A stretch of DNA of 13,402 nucleotides from Actinomycetes bacterium (GCA_023387755.1 JAEWHO010000031.1:1-13402); one strand, 5' to 3'; counted from the stretch's first letter, positions 7,310 to 13,402 are shown. A program made the numbers and translations. The notes: generated by a model not told the origin, from the sequence alone.

Positions 7310-7975
7310 CTACTGCGGCAACTCCGCCTTGCGAGAGGTCAACACCTGATCAACGAGGCCGTATTCCAACGCCTGCTGTGCGGTGAGGATCTTATCCCGC
7401 TCAATATCCTTGCGGATCTGTTCCGCACTGCGCTCGGAGTGCTTGGCGAGAGTTTCTTCCAGCCAGGTGCGCATCCGATCGACTTCGTCAGCGATAATCT
7501 CGATATCGGAGGCCTGCCCGTGTGAGCCCTCCATCGCTGGCTGATGGATAAGTACACGCGCGTTCGGCAGAGCCAACCGTTTACCAGGTGATCCGCCCGC
7601 CAATAGGACCGCTGCCGCAGAAGCCGCTTGCCCCAGGCATACGGTCTGGATCTGCGGCCGGATGTACTGCATCGTGTCGTAGATGGCGGTCATTGCGGTG
7701 AACGACCCCCCTGGGGAGTTGATGTACATGGTGATGAGGCCATCGGGGTCCTGGGATTCGAGTACCAGGAGCTGCGCCATGACGTCATCGGCGGAGGCAT
7801 CATCCACCTGCACCCCCAGGAAGATGATCCGATCCTCAAAGAGCTTGCCATATGGGTCCAGACGGCGATACCCATAGGCGGTTCGTTCCTCGAATTGGGG
7901 CAGCACATAGCGGTTTTCTGCGCGCACCGTGGAAGCTCCCTGCGGCATCTGAGCGGGGTTATAAGCGTTAAACAT
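7310..7975 (-). CDS. clpP2: ClpP2 protease subunit
   Basis: Serine peptidase of the S14 family (221 residues). The catalytic triad is Ser119 (GQAASAA), His144 (LIHQPA) and Asp194 (ERDK). In actinobacteria two different ClpP rings, ClpP1 and ClpP2, must join to form the active tetradecamer; this copy, with the longer N-terminus ending in RTAYGYRRLDPYGKLFEDR and the C-terminus RKAELPQ, reads as the ClpP2 type. The ATG at 7975 shares its A with the TAA of clpP1 (TAATG), and AAGGGAG stands just upstream, so it is translationally coupled to clpP1. The Tyr/Arg-rich N-terminal extension is likely a propeptide processed during assembly (family knowledge; the site cannot be seen). Confidence 0.95.
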   Translation of the reverse strand: MFNAYNPAQMPQGASTVRAENRYVLPQFEERTAYGYRRLDPYGKLFEDRIIFLGVQVDDASADDVMAQLLVLESQDPDGLITMYINSPGGSFTAMTAIYDTMQYIRPQIQTVCLGQAASAAAVLLAGGSPGKRLALPNARVLIHQPAMEGSHGQASDIEIIADEVDRMRTWLEETLAKHSERSAEQIRKDIERDKILTAQQALEYGLVDQVLTSRKAELPQ

Positions 7976-8586
7976 TATTCTCCCTTCCCGGTCATGCCAC
8001 CGGAGCCGGTCACTGCGGTTGCATCGGAGACAACGTGGTCAATGAAGCCATACTCGAGGGCTTCCTGCGCGGTGAACCATTTATCACGGTCGGCATCTTC
8101 CAAAATCTGTTCCACAGACTTACCGGTCCGTTCGGCCGTAATCCGCGCCAACGTGTGTTTCATATCCACGATTAGTTTGGCGTTAATACGAATGTCGGAG
8201 GCGGTACCGCCCACACCGCCTGAGGGCTGGTGCATAAGGATACGCGCATGAGGGGTGGCATACCGTTTGCCGGCAGCTCCTGCTGTTAGGAGCATCTGCC
8301 CCATCGACGCCGCCAGGCCCATCGCTACGGTGCACACATCCGGTTTGACGTACATCATCGTGTCATAGATGGCCATCCCCGCGGTTACAGACCCCCCGGG
8401 CGAATTAATGTACAGGTAGATGTCCGATTCCGGATCTTCTGCGGCCAGCAGGAGCATCTGGGCGCAGATCGCATTGGCGTTTTCATCGCGCACTTCGCTA
8501 CCCAACCAAATAATGCGCTCTTTGAGTAGACGGCTATAAATGTGGTCATTCAACGCCGCATTGGCGATATCACCTTTACTCAACAT
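7975..8586 (-). CDS. clpP1: ClpP1 protease subunit
   Basis: Serine peptidase of the S14 family (203 residues), partner of ClpP2 in the mixed ClpP1P2 core. The catalytic triad is Ser94 (GLAASMG), His119 (LMHQPSGG) and Asp168 (DRDK). I start it at the ATG at 8586 (MLSKGDIANAAL). GAGGAGGA at 8587-8594 abuts this ATG directly, which is unusually close; a TTG one codon later (8583) would have four bases of spacing from AGGAGG and may be the true or a second start. A longer in-frame reading from 8658 lacks ClpP-like sequence before this point. A perfect hairpin after tig and a ClgR-like site lie upstream, which argues for an own promoter in 8587-8710. Confidence 0.95.
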   Translation of the reverse strand: MLSKGDIANAALNDHIYSRLLKERIIWLGSEVRDENANAICAQMLLLAAEDPESDIYLYINSPGGSVTAGMAIYDTMMYVKPDVCTVAMGLAASMGQMLLTAGAAGKRYATPHARILMHQPSGGVGGTASDIRINAKLIVDMKHTLARITAERTGKSVEQILEDADRDKWFTAQEALEYGFIDHVVSDATAVTGSGGMTGKGE

Positions 8587-8662
8587 TCCTCCTCGCTTGA
8601 GCCAGCAATACCCTGAGACTACCGCGAAGGTCTGGCATTCTCGTCCTCCACTCCCCAATTTT

Positions 8663-8673
8663 CGCTGTTGGCG
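8663..8673. promoter_or_regulatory. Candidate ClgR operator for clpP1P2
   Basis: On the clp coding strand the site reads CGCCAACAGCG followed by AA. It fits the core CGC-Y-N-A-N-R-GCG reported for the actinobacterial regulator ClgR. Outer positions match less well. On the other strand it reads TTTCGC-N5-GCG, close to the Streptomyces form GTTCGC-N5-GCG. It lies 77-87 bases upstream of the clpP1 start and beyond the tig terminator. A clgR gene is not in the window. Confidence 0.38.
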
Positions 8674-8708
8674 CAGGACGCCCCCACATGCCCCACCACG
8701 GCATACAC

Positions 8709-8745
8709 AAGGGTGGCCCGGTCTTAGTCAGACCGGGCCACCCTT
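8709..8745 (-). terminator. Perfect hairpin after tig
   Basis: A flawless 16-base-pair stem (8709-8724 with 8730-8745) with a five-base loop begins 11 bases after the tig stop codon. The sequence after it on the transcribed strand has only a poor T-tract (CTTGTGT), so termination is inferred from position and stem strength. Confidence 0.7.
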
Positions 8746-8755
8746 CTACACGGAT

Positions 8756-10339
8756 TTACTTGTCGCTGTCAGCGTCTTCCTTCTTCGTGGTCTTCTTGGC
8801 CGCCGGTTTCTTGGTGGCCGTCTTCTTCGCTGCCGGCTTCTTGGCGGGCTTATCTTCGTCCGTGTCCGCAGCAGTCTTCTTGGTGGTCGCCTTCTTGGCC
8901 GTGGTCTTCTTGGTGGCCGTCTTCTTCGCTGCCGGCTTCTTGGCGGGCTTATCCCCGTCCTTATCGGCGGAAGTAGTCTTCTTAGCGGCCGTCTTCTTGG
9001 CCGCCGGCTTCTTAGCAGCAGACTTCTTCGCAGCCGGCTTCTTGGCGGCTTCCTTCTCGCCGTCGTCCTCGCCGCCGGTGTAGACGCTGAGGTCGATCAC
9101 CTGGCCGTCGCTGTCCTTAACGGTTACCTCCCGCAGCGCTACCATCAGCGACTTGTTACGCGCGATTTCAGCGGCAAACGCAGGGATTTGGCCCGACTGG
9201 GCAGCGGACTGCATGAACTGGTTCGGATCCACCCCGTACTGGCGTGCCGACTGCAACAGGTACTCGATGAGCTCACCCTGCTGCACCTCGACCTCGTACT
9301 GCTCAGCGAAGGCGTCGAGCATGAGCTGGTCATGCAGGGCCTTCTCAATTTCTTCGCGCACCTCGGCGGTCTTCTTCTCGTCAGCCTCCTGGCCTTCGAG
9401 CTGGGACTCCACCTCGGTGTCAATCAGATGCTTGGGCAAATCGAAACTGACGTTCTCACGCAGGTGATCGAGCAACTTGCCACGCGCCTCCAGGGCTTGC
9501 ATATTGGCCTTATCAGTACCGGCCTGGGTGCGCAGGTCCTCACGCAGTTCGTCAATGGTGTCGAACTCAGATGCCAGCTCGGCGAATTCGTCATCAGCCT
9601 CGGGCAGATCACGTTCCTTGACAGCGGTGGCCTTAATGGTACATTCGGCTTCTTCGCCCGCGTGCTCGCCGCCCACAAGGGTGGTCGTGAAGGTCTTTTC
9701 TTCATCAGCCTTGGCACCGATGAGGGCCTCGTCCATGCCTTCGAGCATGCTGCCGGAGCCGATCTCATAAGAGATGCCAGAGACGGAGTCGATTTCTTCG
9801 CCGTCGATGGTTGCTTTCAGATCAATGACAACGAAGTCGCCGTCGCGAATCTCGCGGTCCACGCCCACCAGGGAGCCGAACCGCTGCCGTAGAGCGGTCA
9901 AACGCTCCTCGACATCCTCGTCGGTCACCTCGACCTTCTCAACCTCCACCTCGAGTCCGCTCAAGTCGGGGAAGGTAATCTCGGGCCGCACGTCCACCTC
10001 GGCTGTGAACTTCAGCTCGCCACCGAGCGGGCCGGTGACGTTAGGGATATCGGTAACGTCAATCTCCGGCTGGGACAGCACCGTGAGGCCGTTTTCCGCG
10101 ATGGCTTGGCGGTAGAGGTCAGGCAGCACATTGTTCACAGCCTGCTCTAGGACGACGCCGCGCCCCACCCGCTGATCAATGATCTGCTTGGGGGCCTTGC
10201 CCCGCCGGAACCCGGGAATGTTCACCTGCCCGGCCACCTCTTGGTAGGCCTTTTCAACAGCGGTAGAAACATCCTCGTAAGCCGCCTCAACGGTCAGCTT
10301 CACGCGGGTGGATTCGAGATATTCGACGGCGCTCTTCAC
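8756..10339 (-). CDS. tig: Trigger factor with Lys/Ala-rich C-terminal tail
   Basis: Ribosome-associated chaperone (527 residues) that shields nascent chains. The ribosome-binding domain carries the signature GFRRGKAPK at 43-51. An FKBP-type domain occupies about 155-240 (DGDFVVIDLKATIDG, GSGSMLEGMDEALIG), and the helical SurA-like domain runs to about 420. E. coli trigger factor is 432 residues; here a further 100 residues (428-527) are low-complexity repeats of AAKKPAAKK, AKKTATKK and TTKK, broken by acidic patches (SADKDGDK, DTDEDK, EDADSDK), like histone H1 or mycobacterial HupB tails. I prefer the GTG at 10339 (protein MKSAVEYLESTRVKLTVE, the usual family N-terminus) because GGAGA at 10348-10352 is eight bases upstream; the ATG at 10354 overlaps that site and would add five residues. 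A tRNA-Gly ends 27-42 bases upstream on the same strand. Confidence 0.95.
   Translation of the reverse strand: MKSAVEYLESTRVKLTVEAAYEDVSTAVEKAYQEVAGQVNIPGFRRGKAPKQIIDQRVGRGVVLEQAVNNVLPDLYRQAIAENGLTVLSQPEIDVTDIPNVTGPLGGELKFTAEVDVRPEITFPDLSGLEVEVEKVEVTDEDVEERLTALRQRFGSLVGVDREIRDGDFVVIDLKATIDGEEIDSVSGISYEIGSGSMLEGMDEALIGAKADEEKTFTTTLVGGEHAGEEAECTIKATAVKERDLPEADDEFAELASEFDTIDELREDLRTQAGTDKANMQALEARGKLLDHLRENVSFDLPKHLIDTEVESQLEGQEADEKKTAEVREEIEKALHDQLMLDAFAEQYEVEVQQGELIEYLLQSARQYGVDPNQFMQSAAQSGQIPAFAAEIARNKSLMVALREVTVKDSDGQVIDLSVYTGGEDDGEKEAAKKPAAKKSAAKKPAAKKTAAKKTTSADKDGDKPAKKPAAKKTATKKTTAKKATTKKTAADTDEDKPAKKPAAKKTATKKPAAKKTTKKEDADSDK
8808..8854. repeat. 47-bp direct repeat, copy 1, in the tig tail
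   Basis: Identical base for base to 8907-8953. It encodes the C-terminal copy of the unit DKPAKKPAAKKTATKK in trigger factor. The 99-base offset equals 33 codons. Confidence 0.85.
8907..8953. repeat. 47-bp direct repeat, copy 2, in the tig tail
   Basis: Second identical copy of the 47-base segment at 8808-8854, in the same frame of the trigger factor gene. Shorter imperfect copies of the AAGAAG/GCCGCC theme surround both. Confidence 0.85.
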
Positions 10340-10381
10340 AGCGATTGTCTCCATGGTCGGGGTCAGATACCGAGTAGAAAT

Positions 10382-10455
10382 TGGAGCGGATGACGGGAAT
10401 CGAACCCGCACCATCTGCTTGGAAGGCAGAGGCTCTACCATTGAGCTACATCCGC
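10382..10455 (-). tRNA. tRNA-Gly (anticodon UCC)
   Basis: Cloverleaf read on the minus strand from 10455. The acceptor stem GCGGATG pairs with CATCCGC, the D-arm contains AGCTCAATGGTAGAGC, the anticodon loop is CTTCCAA with anticodon TCC, and the T-loop is GGTTCGATTCC. The discriminator is T at 10385, followed by an encoded CCA at 10382-10384. It decodes GGA and probably GGG. It is transcribed toward tig and may be cotranscribed with it. Confidence 0.95.
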
Positions 10456-10469
10456 ACGAACTACTTACC

Positions 10470-10475
10470 TTTATA
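10470..10475 (-). promoter_or_regulatory. Candidate -10 element for tRNA-Gly (and tig)
   Basis: TATAAA on the minus strand lies 14 bases before the 5' end of tRNA-Gly, which would leave a short 5' leader for RNase P. No convincing -35 hexamer stands 16-18 bases further upstream. Confidence 0.4.
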
Positions 10476-10604
10476 CGACCGCAAGTCGGCGTGGGAGCCC
10501 TCGCGGTCGCATCTGCGTAAACAGCGCGCTGAAACACTCTACCGCGTTTAACCCCTCCACGTCGAACTTGCGCATGTGGCAGCGCGCACGCTCCGATTTT
10601 ATTT

Positions 10605-10634
10605 TTGAGTTTGAACCGCTCTGGCTGGTACTGT
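10605..10634 (+). promoter_or_regulatory. Candidate promoter of tRNA-Pro
   Basis: TTGAGT (10605-10610) and an extended -10, TGG-TACTGT (TACTGT at 10629-10634), are 18 bases apart. The start of transcription would fall about 3-5 bases before the tRNA at 10645. Confidence 0.45.
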
Positions 10635-10644
10635 TACCAGGTCA

Positions 10645-10718
10645 CGGGGCGTAGCGCAGCTTGGTAGCGCACCTGCTTTGGGAGCAGGGGGTCGCAGGTT
10701 CAAATCCTGTCGCCCCGA
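10645..10718 (+). tRNA. tRNA-Pro (anticodon UGG)
   Basis: Cloverleaf of 74 bases. CGGGGCG pairs with CGCCCCG, the D-arm is AGCGCAGCTTGGTAGCGC, the anticodon stem CCTGC/GCAGG encloses TTTGGGA with anticodon TGG, and the T-arm has GGTTCAAATCC. The discriminator is A at 10718. CCA is not encoded (ACA follows), unlike the neighbouring tRNA-Gly. It is divergent from tRNA-Gly and convergent with the amidotransferase gene. Confidence 0.95.
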
Positions 10719-10784
10719 CAACACAACTCCGCAGTACTTTTCCTGCCCCTGCGGATGCCTACATTGAAGCCCTTCATTTAAGCT

Positions 10785-11471
10785 TCACGCCGCCACAATG
10801 TCGACGAATCTCAACGCAATGTGGCGGGCTACATCCTGCATCTCTGCCCAGCGCGCCTCAGCTTCCGCCAGGATCTGGGCTAATTTAGCCGGAGACGCAT
10901 CTGGCAAACCGGAAATATCCTCCTCCGCCCACCGGCGGAAGGTGGGGGCATCGACTTCGGGATGGAACTGCAAGCCCCACGCCCTCTGCCCGATCCTGAA
11001 AGCTTGTGGGTAGCGAGCTGACTCGGCCAACAGCGTGGCCTGGGGCGGCAGCGGCCGGATACCATCGCTGTGCGCACTCACCCCAGCAATCTGCGTGGGC
11101 AACCCGCCAAGGAGGTCATCGTCATGTGCTGCCGGGAGTAGCGAAATCTCGGTAACTCCGAGCTCCATACCCGCCGGGTCAGCTACCTGCACGCCACCAC
11201 CGGCGGCCACACTGAGTAGCTGGGCACCCAGGCAGATCCCCAATACTGGCACATCTTCGTCTAAGCATTGCCGTATGAGCGTGCGTACCTGGGGAAGCCA
11301 TGGAGCCTCAATATCGGCGTAGGCGTTCATGGAACCACCGAGCACCACCAGCGCGTCCTCGATCCGATCCGGCACCGCCTCCCCCTCATAGGGGCGCACA
11401 AGGTGATGTTCTCCGAGCCACTCGGCGTAGTGGCCGCACCCAACGGAATCCTGATGTTGCACGATGATCAC
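10785..11471 (-). CDS. Class I glutamine amidotransferase
   Basis: This 228-residue protein has the GATase1 triad: nucleophile Cys80 in GICLGAQLL, then His170 and Glu172 in LQFHPEVD. VVLGGSMNAY near 42-51 forms the oxyanion-strand region. It is the stand-alone GMP-synthase-like type (COG0518) and lacks a synthetase domain. Members hydrolyse glutamine or act on gamma-glutamyl compounds, but the substrate cannot be inferred here because no partner enzyme is adjacent. No signal peptide is visible, so it is probably cytosolic. It starts with GTG at 11471 (MIIVQHQDSVGCG); no ribosome-binding site is visible, and GATAAT ends six bases before the GTG, so it is probably leaderless. It ends in the gap before tRNA-Pro, on the opposite strand. 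The alkyltransferase-glycosylase gene lies 93 bases upstream on the same strand. Confidence 0.85.
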   Translation of the reverse strand: MIIVQHQDSVGCGHYAEWLGEHHLVRPYEGEAVPDRIEDALVVLGGSMNAYADIEAPWLPQVRTLIRQCLDEDVPVLGICLGAQLLSVAAGGGVQVADPAGMELGVTEISLLPAAHDDDLLGGLPTQIAGVSAHSDGIRPLPPQATLLAESARYPQAFRIGQRAWGLQFHPEVDAPTFRRWAEEDISGLPDASPAKLAQILAEAEARWAEMQDVARHIALRFVDIVAA

Positions 11472-11477
11472 GCCGTT

Positions 11478-11483
11478 ATTATC
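11478..11483 (-). promoter_or_regulatory. Candidate -10 element, leaderless amidotransferase gene
   Basis: GATAAT on the minus strand is followed by AACGGC and then the GTG start, the same six-base distance as at valS. No clear -35 hexamer is present. Confidence 0.42.
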
Positions 11484-11564
11484 CCACGCCCAAAGACGCG
11501 AGTTTTACGCTAGTCTCCCCTGTCTCGCGCGGCGAGAAAACCACTATCGAGCCCCGGGGAGGCT

Positions 11565-12620
11565 TCACTGGGCCGCGAGAAAGTCGTCAAACGTGGCGTC
11601 CCAGCCGCCGCGGGCACGCGCGACCTTCCCGCCGTCCACGATGAGGCCGTGGAACTCGGCCAGCTCTGCCACGGTGAATCCGCATGGCTGCACGTGAGGG
11701 TCGACGGCGCGGCGAGCGGCGTCGTATGATCCATACTCTCCCCACCCGGCGGCGGCCAATAGGCGGCGGGCGTAGAGATCGTAAATAAACACCGGACGGC
11801 GGTATACGTATAACAGCAAGGAGTCGGCGGTCTCAGCACCAACCCCGCGCAGCGTCAGCAACTCGGCGCGCAGGTCGTCTGTCGGCAGGTTCTGGGCGGC
11901 GGTATGACGCTGCATAAACCAGGCTGAGACGGTGCGCAAGTACTCGGATTTGACACGGTAATACCCGGTGGCATGGATGAGGCGAGCGAGTCGGTCACTT
12001 GGCAGGGCCAGTAACGTGCGCGGATTGAGGGCGCCGACCTTCCGCAGTGCAGCCAGTGCGTACTCAACATTGGTCCAGGCGGTATTTTGGGTCAAAATCG
12101 CGCCGACCACGATCTCGAAGTCGGTATCTGCTGGCCACCACACGCCGGCGGGGATATGCGCTTGCAGCAATCGGTATAAGTCCCTCAGCGGGTAGGGCCC
12201 GCGCAGCTGTGTGATCAACGCGCGGATCATCTTCTGATCGGCACGAGAGTTGTCATGGGAGTTTTCGTGGGCGAGCAGCGCGGCTTTGAGGTCGGCCCCG
12301 CCTGCATATCCGCCTATCCCGCCGGCTGTGGGAAGCACGCGGTGGCACGGGATGAGCAGCGGATAGGGGTTCATAGCGAGGGCACGGCCGACGGCGCGAG
12401 CTGCCTTTGGTCTGCCAATCGCCCGGGCGAGCTCCTGGTAGGTGGTGGTTTGACCGCTGGGAATACCGGTGCAGGCGGCGAGGACATCCCGCTGGAATGG
12501 GCTCAGGTGATCCCAGGGGATCATGCTGAGGTCGGGAGCTGAGGCAGCGTCACGTAAATATGCACAGGCAGCTTCCCGCATTGGAACATCCCAATGCGAA
12601 AAGTCCAAGCGACCGTCCAC
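11565..12620 (-). CDS. Fused O6-alkylguanine-DNA alkyltransferase and HhH-GPD glycosylase
   Basis: One uninterrupted 351-residue frame carries two repair domains. Residues 1-120 are an Ogt/Ada-type alkyltransferase: SPFQRDVLAAC, GQTTTYQELARAIG, Arg79 in RAVGRA, the acceptor Cys92 in IPCHRV, and the GGYAGG loop. Its N-terminal part is short. Residues about 135-350 match the endonuclease-III-related family COG2231, which includes Helicobacter MagIII 3-methyladenine glycosylase: GAILTQNTAWTNVE, ATGYYRVKSEYL, hairpin LRGVGAETADSLLLY, and catalytic Asp281 in FIYDLYARR. The lysine that makes Nth a lyase (GVG-x-KTA) is Glu here, and the four C-terminal Fe-S cysteines are absent. A monofunctional alkyl-base glycosylase is therefore my inference. 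The start is GTG at 12620 with no ribosome-binding site but TAGGCT six bases upstream. A palindrome covers the likely -35. An internal ATG (Met131) could start the second domain alone. Confidence 0.87.
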   Translation of the reverse strand: MDGRLDFSHWDVPMREAACAYLRDAASAPDLSMIPWDHLSPFQRDVLAACTGIPSGQTTTYQELARAIGRPKAARAVGRALAMNPYPLLIPCHRVLPTAGGIGGYAGGADLKAALLAHENSHDNSRADQKMIRALITQLRGPYPLRDLYRLLQAHIPAGVWWPADTDFEIVVGAILTQNTAWTNVEYALAALRKVGALNPRTLLALPSDRLARLIHATGYYRVKSEYLRTVSAWFMQRHTAAQNLPTDDLRAELLTLRGVGAETADSLLLYVYRRPVFIYDLYARRLLAAAGWGEYGSYDAARRAVDPHVQPCGFTVAELAEFHGLIVDGGKVARARGGWDATFDDFLAAQ

Positions 12621-12626
12621 AGTCCC

Positions 12627-12632
12627 AGCCTA
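12627..12632 (-). promoter_or_regulatory. Candidate -10 element, leaderless repair-fusion gene
   Basis: TAGGCT on the minus strand fits TANNNT and is followed by six bases and the GTG start, predicting transcription from the start codon itself. Confidence 0.42.
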
Positions 12633-12639
12633 GCAGTGG

Positions 12640-12658
12640 GCAGATTGCGTTAATCTGC
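12640..12658. promoter_or_regulatory. Palindrome over the -35 region of the repair-fusion gene
   Basis: GCAGATT (12640-12646) and AATCTGC (12652-12658) form a perfect seven-base inverted repeat with a five-base centre. It lies 20-38 bases upstream of the GTG at 12620, where a repressor would block the promoter. It is not a LexA box of the GAAC-N4-GTTC type. Confidence 0.35.
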
Positions 12659-12821
12659 GCAACGGACGCCACCGACCGTCTCCCCCTCGGACGCGACCGA
12701 CTAATGCTATTTATCCCTACCATATGTCTTATGAACCACCATCCAGCGTGTGCGCGTATAGTCGGCACTTGGCGCGGGCATGGCGTCGGAGCCAAGACCA
12801 ACCCATGCACGTGGAAACCGG

Positions 12822-13402
12822 CTACTCCTCCCACCACACACTGATCGCTACCTTGCCGGAGGCGTCAGCGTCCCGCGCTTGAGCGAAGGCTGCTTCTGCC
12901 TGGTCGGCCCGATAGATATCGGTGAGCACCGTTTCCAGTTCGGGATGCGCCACGAGCATGCTGACGGCGTCGTCGACCTCATCCCGGAACCGGAAGACCC
13001 CCACGTAACTGACCTCTTTACCGATGAGGGGGCTGAGTGCCACGGGCCCAGGGCCGGCCGGCACCATCCCGACCTGCACCACCCGCCCGCGCCGCCGCGC
13101 TGCCACGAACGCAGCCGAGATTGCCGCATGGGCACCGGAACACTCGAATATGACGTCGAATGTCTCGGCCGGCGGTGCATCACGGCGTACGTTAATCGTC
13201 TCGGTGGCCCCGAGCGCCCGCGCCCGCTGTAGCGCGGCGTCGCTCATATCGGAACAAGTGACGCTCGTTGCTCCGCGCGCCAGCGCCGCTCCCGCCGTGA
13301 GCAGCCCAATGGGCCCGGACCCGCTAACGAGTACACGCTGTCCACACACATCGCCAGCCATCGTCAATGCGTGCAGGCCGATCGATAGCGGCTCAGCCAG
13401 GA
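12822..13402 (-). CDS. L-idonate 5-dehydrogenase-like zinc alcohol dehydrogenase, partial
   Basis: C-terminal 193 residues of a medium-chain dehydrogenase/reductase; the gene continues past the right edge, so the catalytic zinc-binding N-terminus is not visible. The visible part starts near EPLSIGLHAL, followed by the Rossmann motif GSGPIGLL and an acidic residue (CSDMSD) ending the second strand, which favours NAD(H). FDVIFECSGAHAAI and RRGRVVQVGMV are usual for the family. IGKEVSYVGVFRFRDEVDDAV resembles the polyol/L-idonate 5-dehydrogenase subgroup, which oxidises L-idonate to 5-ketogluconate, but sorbitol or threonine dehydrogenase relatives cannot be excluded. The stop is TAG at 12822-12824. 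About 200 bases without a gene separate it from the repair fusion; I see no clear terminator there. Confidence 0.85.
   Translation of the reverse strand, partial: LAEPLSIGLHALTMAGDVCGQRVLVSGSGPIGLLTAGAALARGATSVTCSDMSDAALQRARALGATETINVRRDAPPAETFDVIFECSGAHAAISAAFVAARRRGRVVQVGMVPAGPGPVALSPLIGKEVSYVGVFRFRDEVDDAVSMLVAHPELETVLTDIYRADQAEAAFAQARDADASGKVAISVWWEE

Noticed and set aside
8540..9892. Long rightward open frame (450 codons) antisense to tig
   Set aside because: Its Leu/Gly/Arg repeats are only the reverse of the Lys/Ala codons of the trigger factor tail. It has no ribosome-binding site or family resemblance and covers a certain gene.
10728..10787. Two small hairpins (10728-10755 and 10765-10787) as convergent terminators of tRNA-Pro and the amidotransferase gene
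   Set aside because: Stems of only six or seven pairs with loops of 11-14 bases and no T-tract. The position is right but the structure is not convincing.
11523..11537. TCTCGC-GCG-GCGAGA inverted repeat between the repair fusion and the amidotransferase
   Set aside because: Six pairs with a three-base loop and no T-run downstream on the transcribed strand; could be chance in GC-rich DNA.
12560..12844. Rightward 94-codon frame between the repair fusion and the dehydrogenase
   Set aside because: It begins inside the fusion gene, is Pro/His/Thr-rich without motifs, and runs into the dehydrogenase. The gap 12621-12821 looks non-coding.
1..13402. Mobile elements, prophage, CRISPR array, toxin-antitoxin or defence genes
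   Set aside because: No transposase, integrase, regularly spaced repeat array or related gene pair is seen on either strand; the only long direct repeat is inside the tig coding region.

Overview
The window looks like chromosomal DNA from a GC-rich Gram-positive bacterium of the Actinomycetota. Evidence for this is the unlinked pair clpP1-clpP2 upstream of clpX, the order tig-clpP1-clpP2-clpX, GTG starts, apparently leaderless genes, and a FadD15-like acyl-CoA synthetase. The archaeal-type valyl-tRNA synthetase and Lys/Ala-rich tails fit a member of the Actinomycetaceae or a relative, but that narrower placement is inference. Almost everything is ordinary core housekeeping; I see no prophage, insertion sequence, CRISPR array or defence island.

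Layout. At the left edge a small double-DUF1540 cysteine-rich protein reads leftward (30-299). A gene-free stretch of about 370 bases follows and holds two overlapping palindromes. Two rightward genes come next: valS (672-3344, closed by a perfect hairpin) and a long-chain fatty-acid-CoA ligase (3440-5239, closed by a rho-independent terminator). Directly after that terminator lies a C-terminal scrap of a TctA-type tricarboxylate transporter permease, a gene remnant (5304-5561). Everything from 5600 to 10455 reads leftward: tRNA-Gly(UCC), trigger factor (tig), clpP1, clpP2, clpX and chorismate mutase. tRNA-Pro(UGG) reads rightward at 10645-10718. Then come three leftward genes: a class I glutamine amidotransferase, a fused O6-alkylguanine-DNA alkyltransferase/HhH-GPD DNA glycosylase, and the C-terminal part of an L-idonate 5-dehydrogenase-like enzyme that runs off the right edge.

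How the genes work together. Trigger factor receives nascent chains at the ribosome, while ClpX with ClpP1P2 removes unfolded or tagged proteins, so the central block is a protein quality-control locus. clpP1 and clpP2 overlap by one base (TAATG). clpX and chorismate mutase are separated by one base (TGATATG). A ClgR-like operator candidate sits between the tig terminator and clpP1. The DNA-repair fusion joins two activities for alkylated bases in one polypeptide.

The most interesting items are the alkyltransferase-glycosylase fusion (no Fe-S cysteines, Lys-to-Glu at the lyase position), the roughly 100-residue histone-H1-like tail on trigger factor encoded by a 99-bp-period DNA repeat, the tctA remnant, the archaeal-type ValRS, and three genes with a -10-like hexamer exactly six bases before the start codon.
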